Of a stretch of DNA of 64,000 nt, positions 35,622 to 48,905 are shown one piece after another. Each line of letters begins with the position of its first letter. Position 1 is the first letter of the stretch. Source of the DNA: Capsicum annuum. Its lineage: Eukaryota; Streptophyta; Magnoliopsida; Solanales; Solanaceae. The notes beneath the pieces were generated by a model. That model searched no databases, was not told the origin of the DNA, and saw only the letters and a program-made list of their open reading frames with translations. The translations under genes were made by a program, and so were the position numbers. Where the stretch lies: assembly GCF_002878395.1 (NCBI RefSeq), contig NC_061118.1, forward strand, positions 130,147,579-130,211,578, written 5' to 3'.

Positions 35622-36824
35622 ATGTACCTGAAAAACCAATCATTAATTTCCATAAAAAATAAGGGATAGCAAAAGATGAAAAACTCAAAATTCAAAAAGT
35701 TCAAATTTTACTTCAATTTTTGCACCCCTATAACCTATTGAAATACCAACAAGTCCAATGTACACACACTTATTAAGAATCATGATCAAATCAAACTCAA
35801 TATGCTCAACTTGTAGCATTACTCTACTCCTTCAAATTCAACTTCCGGTTAGGGCCTAACCTTAGGATTCAATTCAAACCAAGGACCTACATTATGATTT
35901 TAGGATACTTAAAGGATCCTGCATACAATCATGATAGAATCTATTTATTTTTTGCATAGGAATACACATATCAACTTATTTAAGCAATAAATAAATCAAT
36001 ATATAACCATTAGGAGTGTAGAAAGTTACCTCTTTTATGATGAATAAGAAGTGAACAATGAAAAACTCAAGCAAAATCAAAGTTGGAACTTGTTTTTAGT
36101 GTCTTCATACAATTTGATATCTAAAAAAGAGTCAATTTGGCTTTTACTCAAGTGTGGGGTTAGTTTATATTTTAAGAGAGAAGTTTGAATTCAAAGTGAA
36201 AAGTGAAGTTTTGAGGATTTGAACAAGTTAGAATGAGGTTAAATGTGTTTAAATAAGAATGGGGGATATTTTAAGTCATATATATATGTTTTTGGGACCA
36301 AAATTTTAATTTTAATTTAGGCCCACTCATGACCTAGCCGCGTCATCCACTTGTGGCCAGGCATGGGGTACTAGTGCCATTTGCTACCAGCAGGTGCAGG
36401 GCATAAAATTTTGGCCCACTTTCCTGCAATCCGGACTTGGCTTTTTGATATTTTTTCTAGCTACTTATGGTCCTCTAACCCAAGTTTATGGTCCCAAAAG
36501 TATGATTAGGTGCCAAAGTCCGAAAGTTTCCATCCTCATCCTCAAAATGTCAATTTTTCAACTTACTGCTCAACTTACCTAGTCTATGAGGGACTAGTGG
36601 CCATGATGGCTTGGTTACGTAATACCCATACCTGGAAATTAATGAATGTAGCATTATTATCATATTTTTGGCAAATTCATAAGCTAAAACCTACAAAGAG
36701 AAATAACAAAAATCTGAATACTAAAATAGTGGGTTGCCTCCCTCTCAGTGCTTAATTTAACGTTGCAACACAACTTGGCTGTGTTGGTTACTCAGACTTC
36801 ACCAACAAGCCCGTAGGTTACCTT
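35622..36824. other. Element D spacer between protease and extra ORF
   Basis: About 1.2 kb without a recognised domain. No reverse transcriptase motif (YxDD or FxDD context) was seen on either strand here. Confidence 0.55.
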
Positions 36825-37360
36825 CTATACAGTGCTTGATTTAATATTGTGGTACAACGCAGGTATCTTAATTACCCAGAATTGATCAAGATACCAATAA
36901 GAGTACTCTCCAGGGTAATCAATATAGTTGATCACCGACATAACCCTCATTTTGGTAGGCTGCTTCATTGATATTTGGATGTTAAAGGTGTCCTCCTCAC
37001 TGTTGACTCTGAATTTTAAATTTCCTTTCTCCATGTCAACCATCGCTCTACCTATGTCCATAAATAGTCTCCCTAATATAATGGGCATCTTGGTGTCAAC
37101 CTTATAGTCCAGAATGACAAAGTCATCCAGGAATATGCAATTGTCCACTCTTATAATTACATCAAACAAAATTCCAATAGGTTTCTTCACCATGCGGCCA
37201 GCCATCAATAGTCGCATTGAAGTCGGTTATGAAGGGTTTAAACCCAATTGCTTGAATATGGCTAGCTATATCAAATTAATGTTGGCTCCTAAGTCACATA
37301 AGGCTCTGACAAATCAATATGACCCTATAGTGCATGGTACAGTGAATACTCTGGGGTAAC
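36825..37360 (-). pseudogene. Element D aspartic protease region
   Basis: The minus-strand frame 37217-36825 reads MAGRMVKKPIGILFDVIIRV, FLDDFVILDYKVDTKMPIIL, GRLFMDIGRAMVDMEKGNLK and FRVNSEEDTFNI, the C-terminal half of an Athila-type protease. Upstream, in 37360-37220, a further part is visible in another frame (DLGASINLI-like, IQAIGFKPFITDF). The frame runs into a stop soon after, with no reverse transcriptase following. Confidence 0.8.
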
Positions 37361-37623
37361 CCTTTTTATAAGACAAAGACCTTGTAGTGACTGGACTATA
37401 GTAGTGCAATCCATCAACATCCTCAATCATCAATTCTTTCTTCTATGTAAGCAACTGTTTCATAAACCTGGCATATCCAATCATCTGCACCAATGCCTTG
37501 AGAAGAGGAATATTCAAGCTTAATTCTTTTAGCATCTCAATAAATCACTTAAACTTTCCTTCCTCTATTTTTCTACTTCAATCACTGAGAAAAAGGTGGG
37601 GGCGGTCTCAAAATTTGTTTTAT

Positions 37624-39420
37624 TTATTGCTCAATAATTGGACCCTTACCTCTTTCCTTAGAAACTGCATCATCACCACTTGTTGCCTTTTCTGAATCCA
37701 CAACAAGTGTCTCATTATCATCAGCTTCTGCCGTAGGCAGTGGAGGCTCCATAGTAGTAATAACACTCCTTGTGGTAATATCAAGAACATGACCATTGTT
37801 TTTTGGATTCTGTATAGTGTTATTTAGAAATTTACCTAGTTGCCTTTGGTTCAGAGTTTTTGACATCTACCCAAACTAGTGCTCCAACTACTGGATATTA
37901 GTGGTATGAGATTCGACCTTCTTGGTCAACCCTAAAATTTTGGCCTTAATCTCCTTAAGGATGATCTCCTAATATTTTTGAACCTTTCACTAACTTAGAA
38001 ATCATATTTTCTATTCTCGATTTGGCATTTCATCTGCCAGGAAAAATATACCTATCTCCCTTCTCTATATAGTCATCTTTCTTCCTTCAATCATCGTCTC
38101 GCTCTCTACTATGGTATCTATATCTGTCATAGTAGTTCCAACCTTTGTTCCCTTGACATTGGGCTTAGAAACCCACCAACTGATGATCCCAATAATTTAC
38201 TTCCTCCTCAAATTCTGACTGATAAGATTTGGAAGTTGACCCCTGTGTTGCTACTGTGTTTACTTTCTTAAAAGTCGTTGTTGCAAAATGCTTTTCTAGT
38301 ACCCCTAGATCATTTTATTGCAGTATAATTACTTATGCTACTGAATCATCAACTACTTTTTAGTCGCAGGAGGCACCAATAGCATATGTGTCAGATCCTA
38401 TCTCAGCCTCTTGAGTTTTTCATCCTCAGTTAGTAAGCAAGATCTAATCTAGCATCTGTAAAGCTGCTTTATAGCGTAGTCTTATAAAAGCTCCACCAGA
38501 TATGGTGTCTTCTATGGCTCTAGAACTGATGGTCATGGCTCTGTAGAATATCTCTAATAATATCGTCCCTGACAACCGAGGATTGGCCACCATACTCAGC
38601 TTCTTCTTAAACTTGAACCATGCCTCATACAAATATTCTAATAGCAGCTGCCTAAAATTATAGATCTCATCCTTAAGATGGGACATCCTGGATAGAGGAA
38701 AGAACCTATTCAAGAATTTACTGTGCAACTCATTCCATGTAGTGATAGAGCTTCTTGGAAGTTCCTCTAACCATAAATATAATTTTCTCATAAGTGAAAA
38801 GAGGAACAACCTCAGTCTAAGAACTTCCTGATTCACCCCTAGATTTGTATAAGAACTACAGATCCCAATGAAATTAGCAATATACAAATTTGCATAATCT
38901 GTAAGCAAACCTGCAAACACACCATTCTGATTTAGGATCTGGATCATCGTGATCGTTATGTCTAACTTGATGCTTGGGTAAAACAGGAGTAATAATGGCT
39001 CTAGACTCTGCTGGCTCAACGTATCCTAAATTTTCTTCATCATTTATATATGGATGCACATATTGGTATGCTAGGATAACTTGAAAATGGACACCTCTAG
39101 CTCTACTCTTATTTCCACAGAGTGCTTCTCGGTGGTCTTTTTCTTATCTTTTCTCAGCTAGATCTGCCTCCCGAGATACCCACTGAGCTTTTTCCATTGA
39201 ACTCATCTCATTATCAACTTGACCTAAAAGTTGACCAGTCTATTGATCAAAAATATCCTATACTCCTTCGAAAGGAGAGGGAGGTGTAACATCATGAACC
39301 TCTTCAAAATTATCATCTCTTTCTGTTCCAACATCCTACTAGGTGTCTGTAGGATCATCTCTAGATTTGAATTTATTGGGAGTAAGGGATTGCCTCTACT
39401 CCTTGTGTAAGGCATACATC
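37624..39420 (-). pseudogene. Element D gag
   Basis: Minus-strand pieces in order are MPYTRSRGNPLLPINSNLEM (39415), YVEPAESRAIITPVLPKHQV (39030), then 38990-38444 with IANFIGICSSYTNLGVNQEV, RLRLFLFSLMRKLYLWLEEL, ITTWNELHSKFLNRFFPLSR and EIYNFRQL, and finally NTIQNPKNNGHVLDITTRSV (37820). This is the capsid domain and C-terminal tail of Athila/Tat gag. A TTRS motif marks the approach to protease. At least two frame changes and several stops are present. Confidence 0.83.
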
Positions 39421-39524
39421 AGTGTATGCCCAGCTAAGAACAAAAATAAAAAGAAAAATCCAAAAACTACAACAACATCAAATCACAAATCAATATCATA
39501 TTCTCGAGCAACACTGCCAAAATA

Positions 39525-40969
39525 TGGTGACATCCAAGCTACACCTCTTCTCAGAAGATGAATCATCGCTGCCAAATATAGTAACCCAACAGAGGTTGGG
39601 GTAGAATCCTAAGGGAATATATGGACTTACAGCTCTAGTTATTGCAATCAACAGGCGGAACTGGAAAAGTAAATGAGGGATTTTGAATAGCAATATCAGA
39701 CAAGTAGGAAATATCAACTTTGATTGTAATTAGTCATAGGTGAACACTATGATTGTGTTCCTCCTGACTTCTCAACTTTGTAGGCTTATTATGCTATGCT
39801 GAACCTACCTAATACCTTCCATACAAAATCAATAAGTTATGTACCTTCTACGATCTTTAGGATGAGTAGAAGGATTTCACCCTTTACCTTTTGAGTCTCA
39901 AGATGTCGCTTTACTAACCCTTATCTTGATACCAGTTAACTATTACCTATTGGTTCGCTAGTTAGTAGATGAAATATAACCATCTTATGTAGATAAAACT
40001 TAGAAGCGTGGATCGACAGCTAAACTCCAAATTATTGTTGTCTTTATCTTTTTCTAGTCACTACTCATTTGGAATAAGTAGCAATAATCTAGGCGGGATC
40101 CTAACGTGTTCACTCATTAAGAAAACTATTATATTAAATATAAGGAAATACATGCATAGGCATCAGTTCAAAATAATAATAGCACTTCCCCTACTTCGTT
40201 ACTCTGCCAGGGTTTCTACAATCATAGCTATAGGTTTTTAACCGCTCATACTTATGAAGTAATCAACACCATTCATGATTGAAATCATAGATGAAATCAC
40301 AATAATAAGAAGTAGAAAATCCCATATCCATAATTGAATTAAACAATTGAAGTTGATACAAGAGAATCCAAAGATCAAAATCTAATCTTGGAATCAAAAT
40401 ATATTTGTGAATATCAAAAGTGCGGAACTCCTACTAAAAAAACATAAAGGGTATTTATAGTACATAAGAATACCTTAAAATCAAAGCCCAAAATAGGAGA
40501 AAATAGGGTTGGTGGCCACTTATGGTCTCTGCTACGCCCTGACCCTGGGCACCAAAAATACTTGTGGCCTGCGGAGTGGGCGCAATCTCAAGTGCCATGA
40601 CCAAAAATCTTACAAGCCAGCTCTCGAGATTTTGGACTTTGGGCACTTGCTTTTCCACTTGCGGTCCATATTTTTTGCTTGCGGTCCATATGTTTACTTA
40701 GCAAGTGTCGGGAGTCATATTTTCAGATCTTCTTCAACTCTCTAACATGCTTTGATAACGAACAAGTTAGAAAGTGTTCCAAACATACAAAATTGCTCCA
40801 ATAAGTAGCTAAAAATACCTTTTTCATCTTTTTTCACAAACTTATTATCCAAAACATGATTCCCTAGTAAATATACCCAAAACGCACCGCATCTAACAAA
40901 ACAACCTCAGAAACTTGTATATTTTCCTTATTTTATGCATCGAAAAGGCTATATTTTTATAGCACATCA
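39525..40969 (-). repeat. Element D 5' LTR (right copy)
   Basis: 1445 bp matching 30287-31728. It is followed by the duplicated target GTAGA at 40970-40974. Confidence 0.9.
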
Positions 40970-40974
40970 GTAGA

Positions 40975-41704
40975 CCAGAGGTAAAGTATTTGGATGTTGT
41001 TATTACCAGTACAATCTTAATATGTCATCAGCTGACTTATGTTTTATTTAATCTAGGATCCACTTATTCTCACATGTATGCTTATTATGCACTATGGTTA
41101 GAGTTGTCTTAGAATTCTTTATCTATTCTATTATGTGTATCTACTCCCATGGATAATTTTTTAGTAGTGGATTGAATTTCTAGATTATGTGTTATGATTG
41201 TTTGAGAGTTTGATACTCAGGCTGACCTTATTGTATTATATTTGGTGGGCTTTTATTTTATTTTGGGCATGGACTAATTATCCCCCTATCATGTAGTATT
41301 GGATTGTTCCACTAAAACTATTACCTTAACCATGCCCGACATACCCCCGACAGTGTGGCAAACATCTATTAGTTGCGCGTCGACGGAGATTATTTATTAT
41401 ATTAAGGCTAGGAGACTTATATCGAGGGTTTGTTAATCTTATCTTATAGTCTGTGATTTTTCTGATGTCTTTTCTACCAATCTACCTGGCCTTTCTCCTA
41501 AGCGTGATATTAAGTTTATTATTGATCTTGAGCCAGACACCCGATTGATTTCTATGGAACCCTACCATATTACTCATGTTGAACTTAATGAGCAAAATTG
41601 TCAACTTCAGGATTTTCTGCGTAAGGGTTTCATTAAGCCAAGTGCGTCACCTTGGGGTTCTCCTTTTTCATAACGAAAAAGGATGGTTTCTTACGTATGT
41701 ATAT
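40975..41704 (+). pseudogene. Element A protease and start of reverse transcriptase
   Basis: Frames read DVVITGTILICHQLTYVLFN then LGSTYSHMYAYYA (protease, active site diverged). Next come IKARRLISR, VFSTNLPGLSPKRDIKFIID, LEPDTRLISMEPYHITHVEL and DFLRKGFIKPSASPWGSP, the segment leading into reverse transcriptase. The frame is cut at 41704 by the solo LTR and resumes at 44583. Confidence 0.82.
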
Positions 41705-44577
41705 TGTCATGCCCTATTTTCACCAAGGTTAAATAAAACAGGACTAATGAACTCTAAAAGAATTGAATTTTTTATATAGAGTCGCCACCTAATTTTGTAC
41801 GAAAAATAACGAAACCTATTTATTTATTAACATGTATGACTAATACTTTCTAGTCTACGAAAACCAATTTAAGATCCTAGGTAAGGATTCAGATTATTTT
41901 GAAGGAAAGTGGTTAGGCACCCTTCAGAATCCATAAATATAGTACCCGACTAGACTAAATTTATCAATGAAGGATAAGGTAAAATAGTTATTTTGAAAAA
42001 TATAAATATTTAGAATAATGTGAAAAATGTATGTATATTAATCATATGAATAAAGCTTATTGTTATAAAAAAAATTATGTATAAAAATATACAAAATACA
42101 TGTGAAAAAGAAAAGAATTTTGTGACGTATGAGAAGAAAAGTGTCTTTTATGTACTAAAAAGAACAAATATTTTTCAAATAATACTTTTTACTTGATCAA
42201 AATCACAGAGAAAAATTAAGATTTCCTTGCAAAGAAAAAACTATATAATATGTAAATGTGTGAATTAATTGATTAATTAAATTTCTTTATGTGAATATTG
42301 AAGGCCTAAATTTGCCTAAACTTGTGTTATGTAAGTAAATAAAGAACATCCTCGTCCGACAACCAAAAAGTAAAGTTTTCACTATATTTAATTAGTACAA
42401 TTATAAGAAAAAATACAAATATGAAATTCTCCTTTTGAATGCCATTTTCGGCAAGTATTTCATGAACCTATTCAAACACGTTAGTAACAAAGCAAGATAA
42501 ATTTAGAACTATGTGTGCGTATATGTGTAAAATATACATAAAAATAGAATCTTTTTTGTTAAAGAGTGGGTTCGATATAGATTTTAGATACGCTATGGCT
42601 ACGAAGTGGTTGCTCGATTTATCGATCATCCTAAATCGCCTTGCCAAGATATGAATCGTAAAAATCTTTGTGTTGTCGAGATATTTTGAAGATTTCATCA
42701 TCGCCTGTAATTTTTTTTTCATGTATTTGTATACGTAATGTCTGTCTTTTATTTTAAAGGCCTAAAAAATCGATAGAGAATTTCTTCATTAGCCATGTAA
42801 TGATACTTGATATGAATAAATAAACTTGAGAAAATAAAGATCCGCCTTTAGTTATGGGGTGGCCTTAAAAATTTGATGGAGAGATATTGTCATTGGCCAA
42901 AGTTTGTTTGTTATCAGTGTAGTAAATTACAAAGCAATAAAGGGACAAAATGCCCAAAAACAGTCCCAAAAATCAATCAAGGCATAGCAAAACAAACTCA
43001 TCTATTTAGTGAAATTTTTGGGTGCAAACCGACCCAATATTAACAAATATTACAAAATATATTAACAACTCATCAAAAAGTAAAATCATGGTATAATAAT
43101 GAAAAAATAGTGAGTAAGATCCAACAAGAGAAGAAAATAATAACAGTAAACAATTACAGTATCGGAGATGAAGGAAAAAATCATAAATAATGATGGTATT
43201 GATGTTTCTTCAGTGGCAATCATCGAAGAAACATTGGAGATATGTAAAGTTGGCCAGATCTGGCCATTGATGTGGTGTCCTCCATTAATGGAGGAAAGGA
43301 GAAAAAAAGGGGTGGCATGGTGGTATTGGGAGCCCGCCGACCATTAATTTCAGTGGTGCAGTGGGAAAAAGGTGTGTTGGAGGCTCGCCTATCGGTGAGC
43401 AACTCTAGTGGGGCATGACAAGAGGGGACAGGGAAAAGGGAGGCATCGGCAGTGGCGTTGTACGGCCGAAACTCGCCGGCAATCACCTCCGGTAAGCCAG
43501 CAGTGAAACAAAGAAAGAAAAAGGGGTTGTTGGGCGTGCTCCAAGAGGGGAGAGGGACACGGTGGTCATATGGTGGTTTTTTCCGACGTCAACTCACCAG
43601 AGAAGAAAATAGAGGGGAGGGATCTAATTGTGTGTATATGCATGTATTTTTTCTGCATTTGTATATGTGGAAGTGGTGATTGATTTATGAGTGTATGTAT
43701 GTGTATTTTTTTTATTTTTATGTATTTGAGAGAATGGATAAAGAGGAATAAAAATATTTTTTGTGTGTGTTTTGTATCTTGGGATAAAAAATCAAAAAAT
43801 TGGTTTTATTTCTTAAGAGAGGGGAGCAAGAAGAATAAAAATGTGTGGGTAGTTATATATAAATAAAAATGTGTGTGTATTGTCTTCCACTCCCACCTAT
43901 TTATTATGAAATTAGACACCCCTTATTATCCAAAGGATAAAAGGATGTCTCCTCTTTTTATTATAGGGCACCCTTTGGTCCCTAATTTATTGACCGAAGG
44001 TTTTTTATTCTTTTAACCAACAGACAAAGTTATTGTCCAAAAGATAGTGTCATTGAGTAGTCATTGCCATATGTGACAAGACATCATTGTGTGGTCATAG
44101 TCAGATGTGACAAGACATTATTGTGTGGTCCTTGTCAGATATGAAAGACACCAGACTATTATACTGTGTATTAAAATAACTGATTCGACTTAATGTTTTA
44201 CCGACTGTAATAAATATACAAATTGTAGATATTGATTTGTAATTACAGAAAAATATAAAGAATATTGAAAATATTGAAAATATAATTAATTTGAAAATAT
44301 TATAAAAATATGATGTCATGTCAAGTACGTATGCAGATGATTATGAAAATATTTAAAACGATAATGAATTGATAAAAATCCTAATGTCCAGAGAATTATC
44401 AATTAAATTATGAAAAAAAATATGATAATAAATTGATAAAGTTCTAAAGTAAGGATGATTATCAATAATTTGTCAACAATCATAAAAAATGTGAAAATTA
44501 TATTTTGTGCCCTTTAACGATTAGGAAGCCTGAAGACATTAATTTTAAGCACGAAGAGCAAAAATTGGGTGCCAACA
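41705..44577. mobile_element. Solo LTR of a third Gypsy-type family, 2.9 kb
   Basis: It begins TGTCATGCCC and ends GTGCCAACA and is flanked by TATAT (41700-41704) and TATAA (44578-44582), four of five bases alike. It cuts the reverse transcriptase of element A inside the codons for the C-I-D-Y-R motif; [20 protein letters not shown] resumes right after it. No second copy or coding domain is present, so it is best read as a solo LTR left by recombination. Orientation is uncertain. A 34-bp short repeat lies at 44049-44150. Confidence 0.75.
44049..44150. repeat. 34-bp tandem repeat within the solo LTR
   Basis: Units sharing atgtgacaag, acatcattgtgtggtc and gtcag start at 44071 and 44105, with partial units on either side. 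Confidence 0.7.
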
Positions 44578-44582
44578 TATAA

Positions 44583-45650
44583 CAGTTACAGGCAACTAAA
44601 TAAGGTGACAGTGAAGAATAGGTATCCTATGCCTCGTATCGATGACTTGTTTGAGTGGAGTGACGATATTCTCTAAGATTGACTTGAGATTCAATTACCA
44701 TTAGTTGAGGATTGGGGTTGAGGACATCTCAAAGACAGCTGTCAGGACTCGCTATGACCATTATGAGTTCTTGGTGATGTCTTTTGGGTTGTCCAATTCC
44801 CCAATTGCATTCATGAATTTGATGAACTGTGTGTTTAGACCTTATTTAGACTCCTTTATGATTGTTTCCATTGATGACATTATTGTTTATTCAAGGAGTA
44901 GGGAGAAACACATGCAGCATTTAAGGATTATGCTCTAGACTTTGTGAGATCATAGGCTTTTTGCCAAATCCTCAAAGTGCAAGTTCTAGTTCAAATCTAT
45001 TACATTACAAAGTCATATGGTGTCTATGGATAATATTATGGTGGATCCAGCAAAGATTAAGGCTATTCGTTATTGGGCCAAACCTACATCTCCATATGAG
45101 GTTCATAGCTTTATAGGTTTGGCAGGTTACTACAGGAAGTTCATTGAGGTTTTTACTACTGTTGCAGCGTCGATGACCAGATTGAACTAGAAGGGGTTTC
45201 TTTTTAATGGTCTGAGGAGTGCGATACTAGCTTTTGAAGGCTCAAGGATTTTCTCACTTTATCTCATATATTGGCTCTCCCTATTGAGGGTGAGGGGTTT
45301 ACCATACATTGTGATTTTTTTTGTATTGATTTAGGTTGTTCTTTAATGCAGTAGGGCTAATTTATTGCTTATGTGCCAAGGCAACTATAGGTACATGAGC
45401 ACAACTATCCCACTCATGATTTAGAGTTGGTGGCGGTAGTTTTTGTGCTTAAGATTTAGAGGAATTATATGTATGGCATTCATTGTGAGATTTACACTAA
45501 TCTTTTTAGCCTTCAGCACATTATGACTCAGAGAAAGCTTAATTTGAGACAACGCAGGTGGATGGAGTTGCTGAAGGATAATGACATCTCCAATCTATAA
45601 CATCCGGCAAGGAAAATATGGTAGCAGATGCCTTGAGCTGGAAGGTGGTG
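44583..45650 (+). pseudogene. Element A reverse transcriptase and RNase H
   Basis: [20 protein letters not shown] opens the resumed reverse transcriptase. 44705-44938 gives [40 protein letters not shown], with the catalytic Asp pair kept but in an S-I-D-D-I context. Then KIKAIRYWAKPTSPYEVHSF and IGLAGYYRKFIEVF, a degraded RNase H ([17 protein letters not shown]) and a tail near [18 protein letters not shown] text. Stops are frequent throughout. Confidence 0.85.
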
Positions 45651-45779
45651 ATTTAATTTCTAAGAGTTTGTTGTCATGGGACATCTAGTCCTCAGCCAAC
45701 ATGATGGTATGACTTGATATTTAATACTCTAGGAGGATTCTTGCTAGTATATAGACTAGGTCTACTTTATTTGAGAAGA

Positions 45780-46960
45780 TTTGGAGTCGTTAGTTTGAGG
45801 ATATGGGATATTATGTCATTCCTGATCAGGTGCTAAGGGGTGAATACAGAAGGGCTACCATGGATTCTAAGGGCATTCAAAGATATAATGGCCATATTTG
45901 TGCTTTGAGGATTGAAGGCTTGATTTAGTCGATATTGTTTGAGACTAACAATACCAAATACTCTATTTACTCTGGGACAACTAAGATGTATAGGGATTTG
46001 ATGCAGCACTACTAGTGGAGTGGCAGGAAGAAAGATGTAGCAAACTCTATAGCTCGTTTCCAATGTTGCCAATGGGTGAAGGATGAGCATCAAAGGCTTG
46101 GAGGCCTGATTTGGAGATTGCCCATTCACGAGTAAAAGTAGGAGAGTATCATTGTGGACTTGGTTAGTAGTTTATCTAGCACCTCTCGTGGTTTTGATGA
46201 CATTTGGGTCATTGTAGATCGATTAACCAAATTAGCACATTTCTTTCCTATTCAGATGTTTGTCAGTGTTGAGAGGCTCGCTCATGTCTATATATATGAG
46301 GTAGTTCTCTTACATAAAGTACCCATATCTATTTTTTTGATAGGGGCTTGATATTCACTATTAGCTTTTAGAGGGATTTCTAAGAGGAGTTAAGTACTTA
46401 GGTGGATCTTAGCACGACTTTTTACCCTCAGATTGATGGGAAGTCAGAGAGAACCATTTAGATTCTTGAGGATATGCTTCGGACTTGTGTTATGGACTTT
46501 GGAGGTCATAGGAGCAGCACTTAGCGTTGGTGGAGTTCGCCTATAATAATAGCTACCATTCAAGTATTGAGATGAACCATTTGAGATATTATATGGTAGG
46601 AGCTTTTGATCTATTATAGGGTGGTTTGAGACCCTGAGGTTAGGCTCTGTGGTACCGACTTACTTTGGGAGTCCTTGGATAGAGTTAGGGCGATTTAAGA
46701 TAGGCGGAAGGCAGCTCAGAGTAGCTAGAAGTCTTACACAGATCGTAGACTTCGTGCTTTCAGGTTTGGAATAAGAGATCATATATTCTTTTGAGTATCA
46801 CCCATGAAAGGCATAATAAGGTTCGAGAGGAAGGGCAAGCTCAGCCCCAGATATATTGGACCTTTTAAAATACTTTGAATAGTTAGAGAGGTGGCTTATG
46901 AGCTGGACTTTCCCCTAGATTTTGATGATGCTCACCTAATTTTTTATGTTTATATATTGC
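45780..46960 (+). pseudogene. Element A integrase
   Basis: Motifs are visible in order: a YSIYSGTTKMYRDLMQHY stretch with a degraded zinc segment (ARFQCCQWVKDEHQ), then the core at 46154-46351 (FDDIWVIVDRLTKLAHFFPI, LAHVYIYEVVLLHKVPISIF). Further fragments run through about 46960 in shifting frames. It is interrupted by many stops. Confidence 0.8.
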
Positions 46961-47180
46961 GACGACATATCCCCGATGAGTCATATATGCTATGGGGGAC
47001 TCGGTTTAGTTGGATGAGAGATTGACCTTCATGGAGGATCCAGTTATCAAATTAGCCAAGGATGTCAGGCAGTTGTGCTCTAGGGAGATTCCAATAGTTA
47101 AGGTTCAATAGAGATACTGCCAGTAGAGGAGGTTACATGGGAAACCACGAGTGAGATGCAAGCCTAATATCCCTACCTGG
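46961..47180 (+). pseudogene. Element A C-terminal chromodomain-like segment
   Basis: The frame reads RRHIPDESYMLW, ERLTFMEDPVIKLAKDVRQL, CSREIPIVKVQ and PVEEVTWETTSEMQA, the chromodomain signature at the end of chromovirus integrases. It is thought to steer insertion towards marked heterochromatin. This supports assignment to the chromovirus branch. Confidence 0.78.
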
Positions 47181-48905
47181 TTGATCCTTTATGTACATCC
47201 TAACCCGTTACTTTCACAGAGGAAAGTCCTTTTAGTAGTGAATAGTTTAATGACCCTCCAGATCATTTTCTGTGTTGCCATACCTTTTCGTTATTTAGAG
47301 CTTTTATATAGTTGTTCCAAGTCATTTTTAACTTACTAGAGCCTACAATTTGATTACCGGATAGTTCATTTGATTTTTAAAGACAAATCCTTATTTTAAA
47401 ATATTTACATGTAAGAATTGGCTATCGAGCGTAGACTTTAGGTTAATAACCTTGTATGCTAATTCTAAAAAATCCATTAGCTAAAGTTCACTGATCATAC
47501 AATAGTAGGACCCATGGTTTTTGTCTCAGTCTTTCTAACTTATTTTGAGCTATGGGATAAATTTTGGTAAAAGTGGCCCTTGGGTGTGAGGCCCACATTT
47601 CGGCAAAATAACTCCAAATGGAAATTTTGATGTCGCTTTTGAGTCTAGAATGTCGAATTTGATAAAATAGCATAGTTTATTTTCATAAACGAGATTCTGA
47701 ATGAATCCTGAGAGGTTGATTCAGACTTAGCAAAAACCAAGTTCAGCTGGTGCATGGACTCAACTAGTGCAACCTCTTAAGCAGGCCTTTAATCCCTTAA
47801 GCGGTGGTCGATTTAGCGGCCAAGGCTATTCCTGCCCCTATCACTTTAGCCTATGTCTGACCACTTTAGCGAACATCACTTAAGCGACGTATTATCCACT
47901 AAAGAGAAGGTCGGTCATGCACAATAGTCGCTTAATCAACCCTATGCGGTTTTAGCGGCGACCACTTAAATGGTCAAGTGAACCTTTAAGCAGTAACCGC
48001 AAGGGAATTTATTTTATCCCTCACTTGATTTTCTATCATATTCTCCAAGTCCTAGGAGCATCAAAACCCTAGAGTTCTTAAGATATGAGATTGATCTTTG
48101 CGTGATTCTGGGGTGTTAGTGAGCTTGGATTAGTCGTTTGGGCTTCAAAGTTTACTCATTATTGAGGGTAAATGATTCAAAGCATAGAGGGACATGTTGA
48201 CTGTTTTGAAATTATGATTTCACAAGTGGACCCCTCATGGAATTTTGACTCAATTTTGGATCAAAAGCATTAAAATGCAATATGGGTATCATTATTCTCG
48301 TATTAATGTCTAGATCACTATTTTAATATCGTGGCATTGTGCGAAGTCTTCTCGGAAGAGGAATTCTCTAATTTAGCAAACTTTATCAAGCATTCATTGG
48401 TGTCCAGGTAGGTTAAGCTTACTCTCCTATTAGATTGAGCTGAATTATAGTATTAGATTATATTATGCTAGTTTTGGATTGGAAACTACTACTTGATCGC
48501 ATAGTTAGTGAAATTTAGATTATTTAGCTAGTTAGTTTGCAAAATTGAGGTAACTTTGACCCTATTACTCATTTCTTAGGTTGAATTTCTATCTTAGGAC
48601 TTAATGAGACTTATAAAGCACCTTGCCGTAGAATTTTGGAACCTTAGTCTAATTCGGGGTAAAAACTGTCTAATAATGAACATTCAGGATTAGACATGGC
48701 CACTCTATTCCACTTTAGTTCAAGATTACTACTAGCTCCTTGTAGACTCAATAAGCCTTCTAACGTCGTCTTATCTACATTCTTGAGCCCAAGGAGGATT
48801 TAGACATATTCTAACTTGTTCTAGGCTTATACTTGGGATTTACTAAGATTGGTTTGAGTTCAGCAATTATGATATTAACACCAGTTTGAGTATGACATCA
48901 ATGAT

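Larger units (their letters stand above)
30287..40969 (-). mobile_element. Element D: Athila/Tat-like Gypsy retrotransposon without recognisable pol, 10.7 kb
   Basis: Near-identical direct repeats at 30287-31728 and 39525-40969 (about 1.44 kb, TGGTGA...ACATCA on the plus strand) are flanked by an exact 5-bp duplication GTAGA (30282-30286, 40970-40974). Gag and protease read on the minus strand, so the right copy is the 5' LTR. Next to it, on the minus strand, TGGCAGTGTTGCTCGAGAA resembles the tRNA-Asp primer site typical of Athila/Tat elements. After protease no reverse transcriptase, RNase H or integrase could be found in the remaining 5 kb; instead there is a long decayed extra ORF. It therefore looks non-autonomous. 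It interrupts element A between gag and protease. Confidence 0.85.

Noticed and set aside
43220..43679. Overlapping ORFs on both strands in the 2.9-kb solo LTR
   Set aside because: No recognised domain, atypical composition, and location in an LTR-like non-coding segment.
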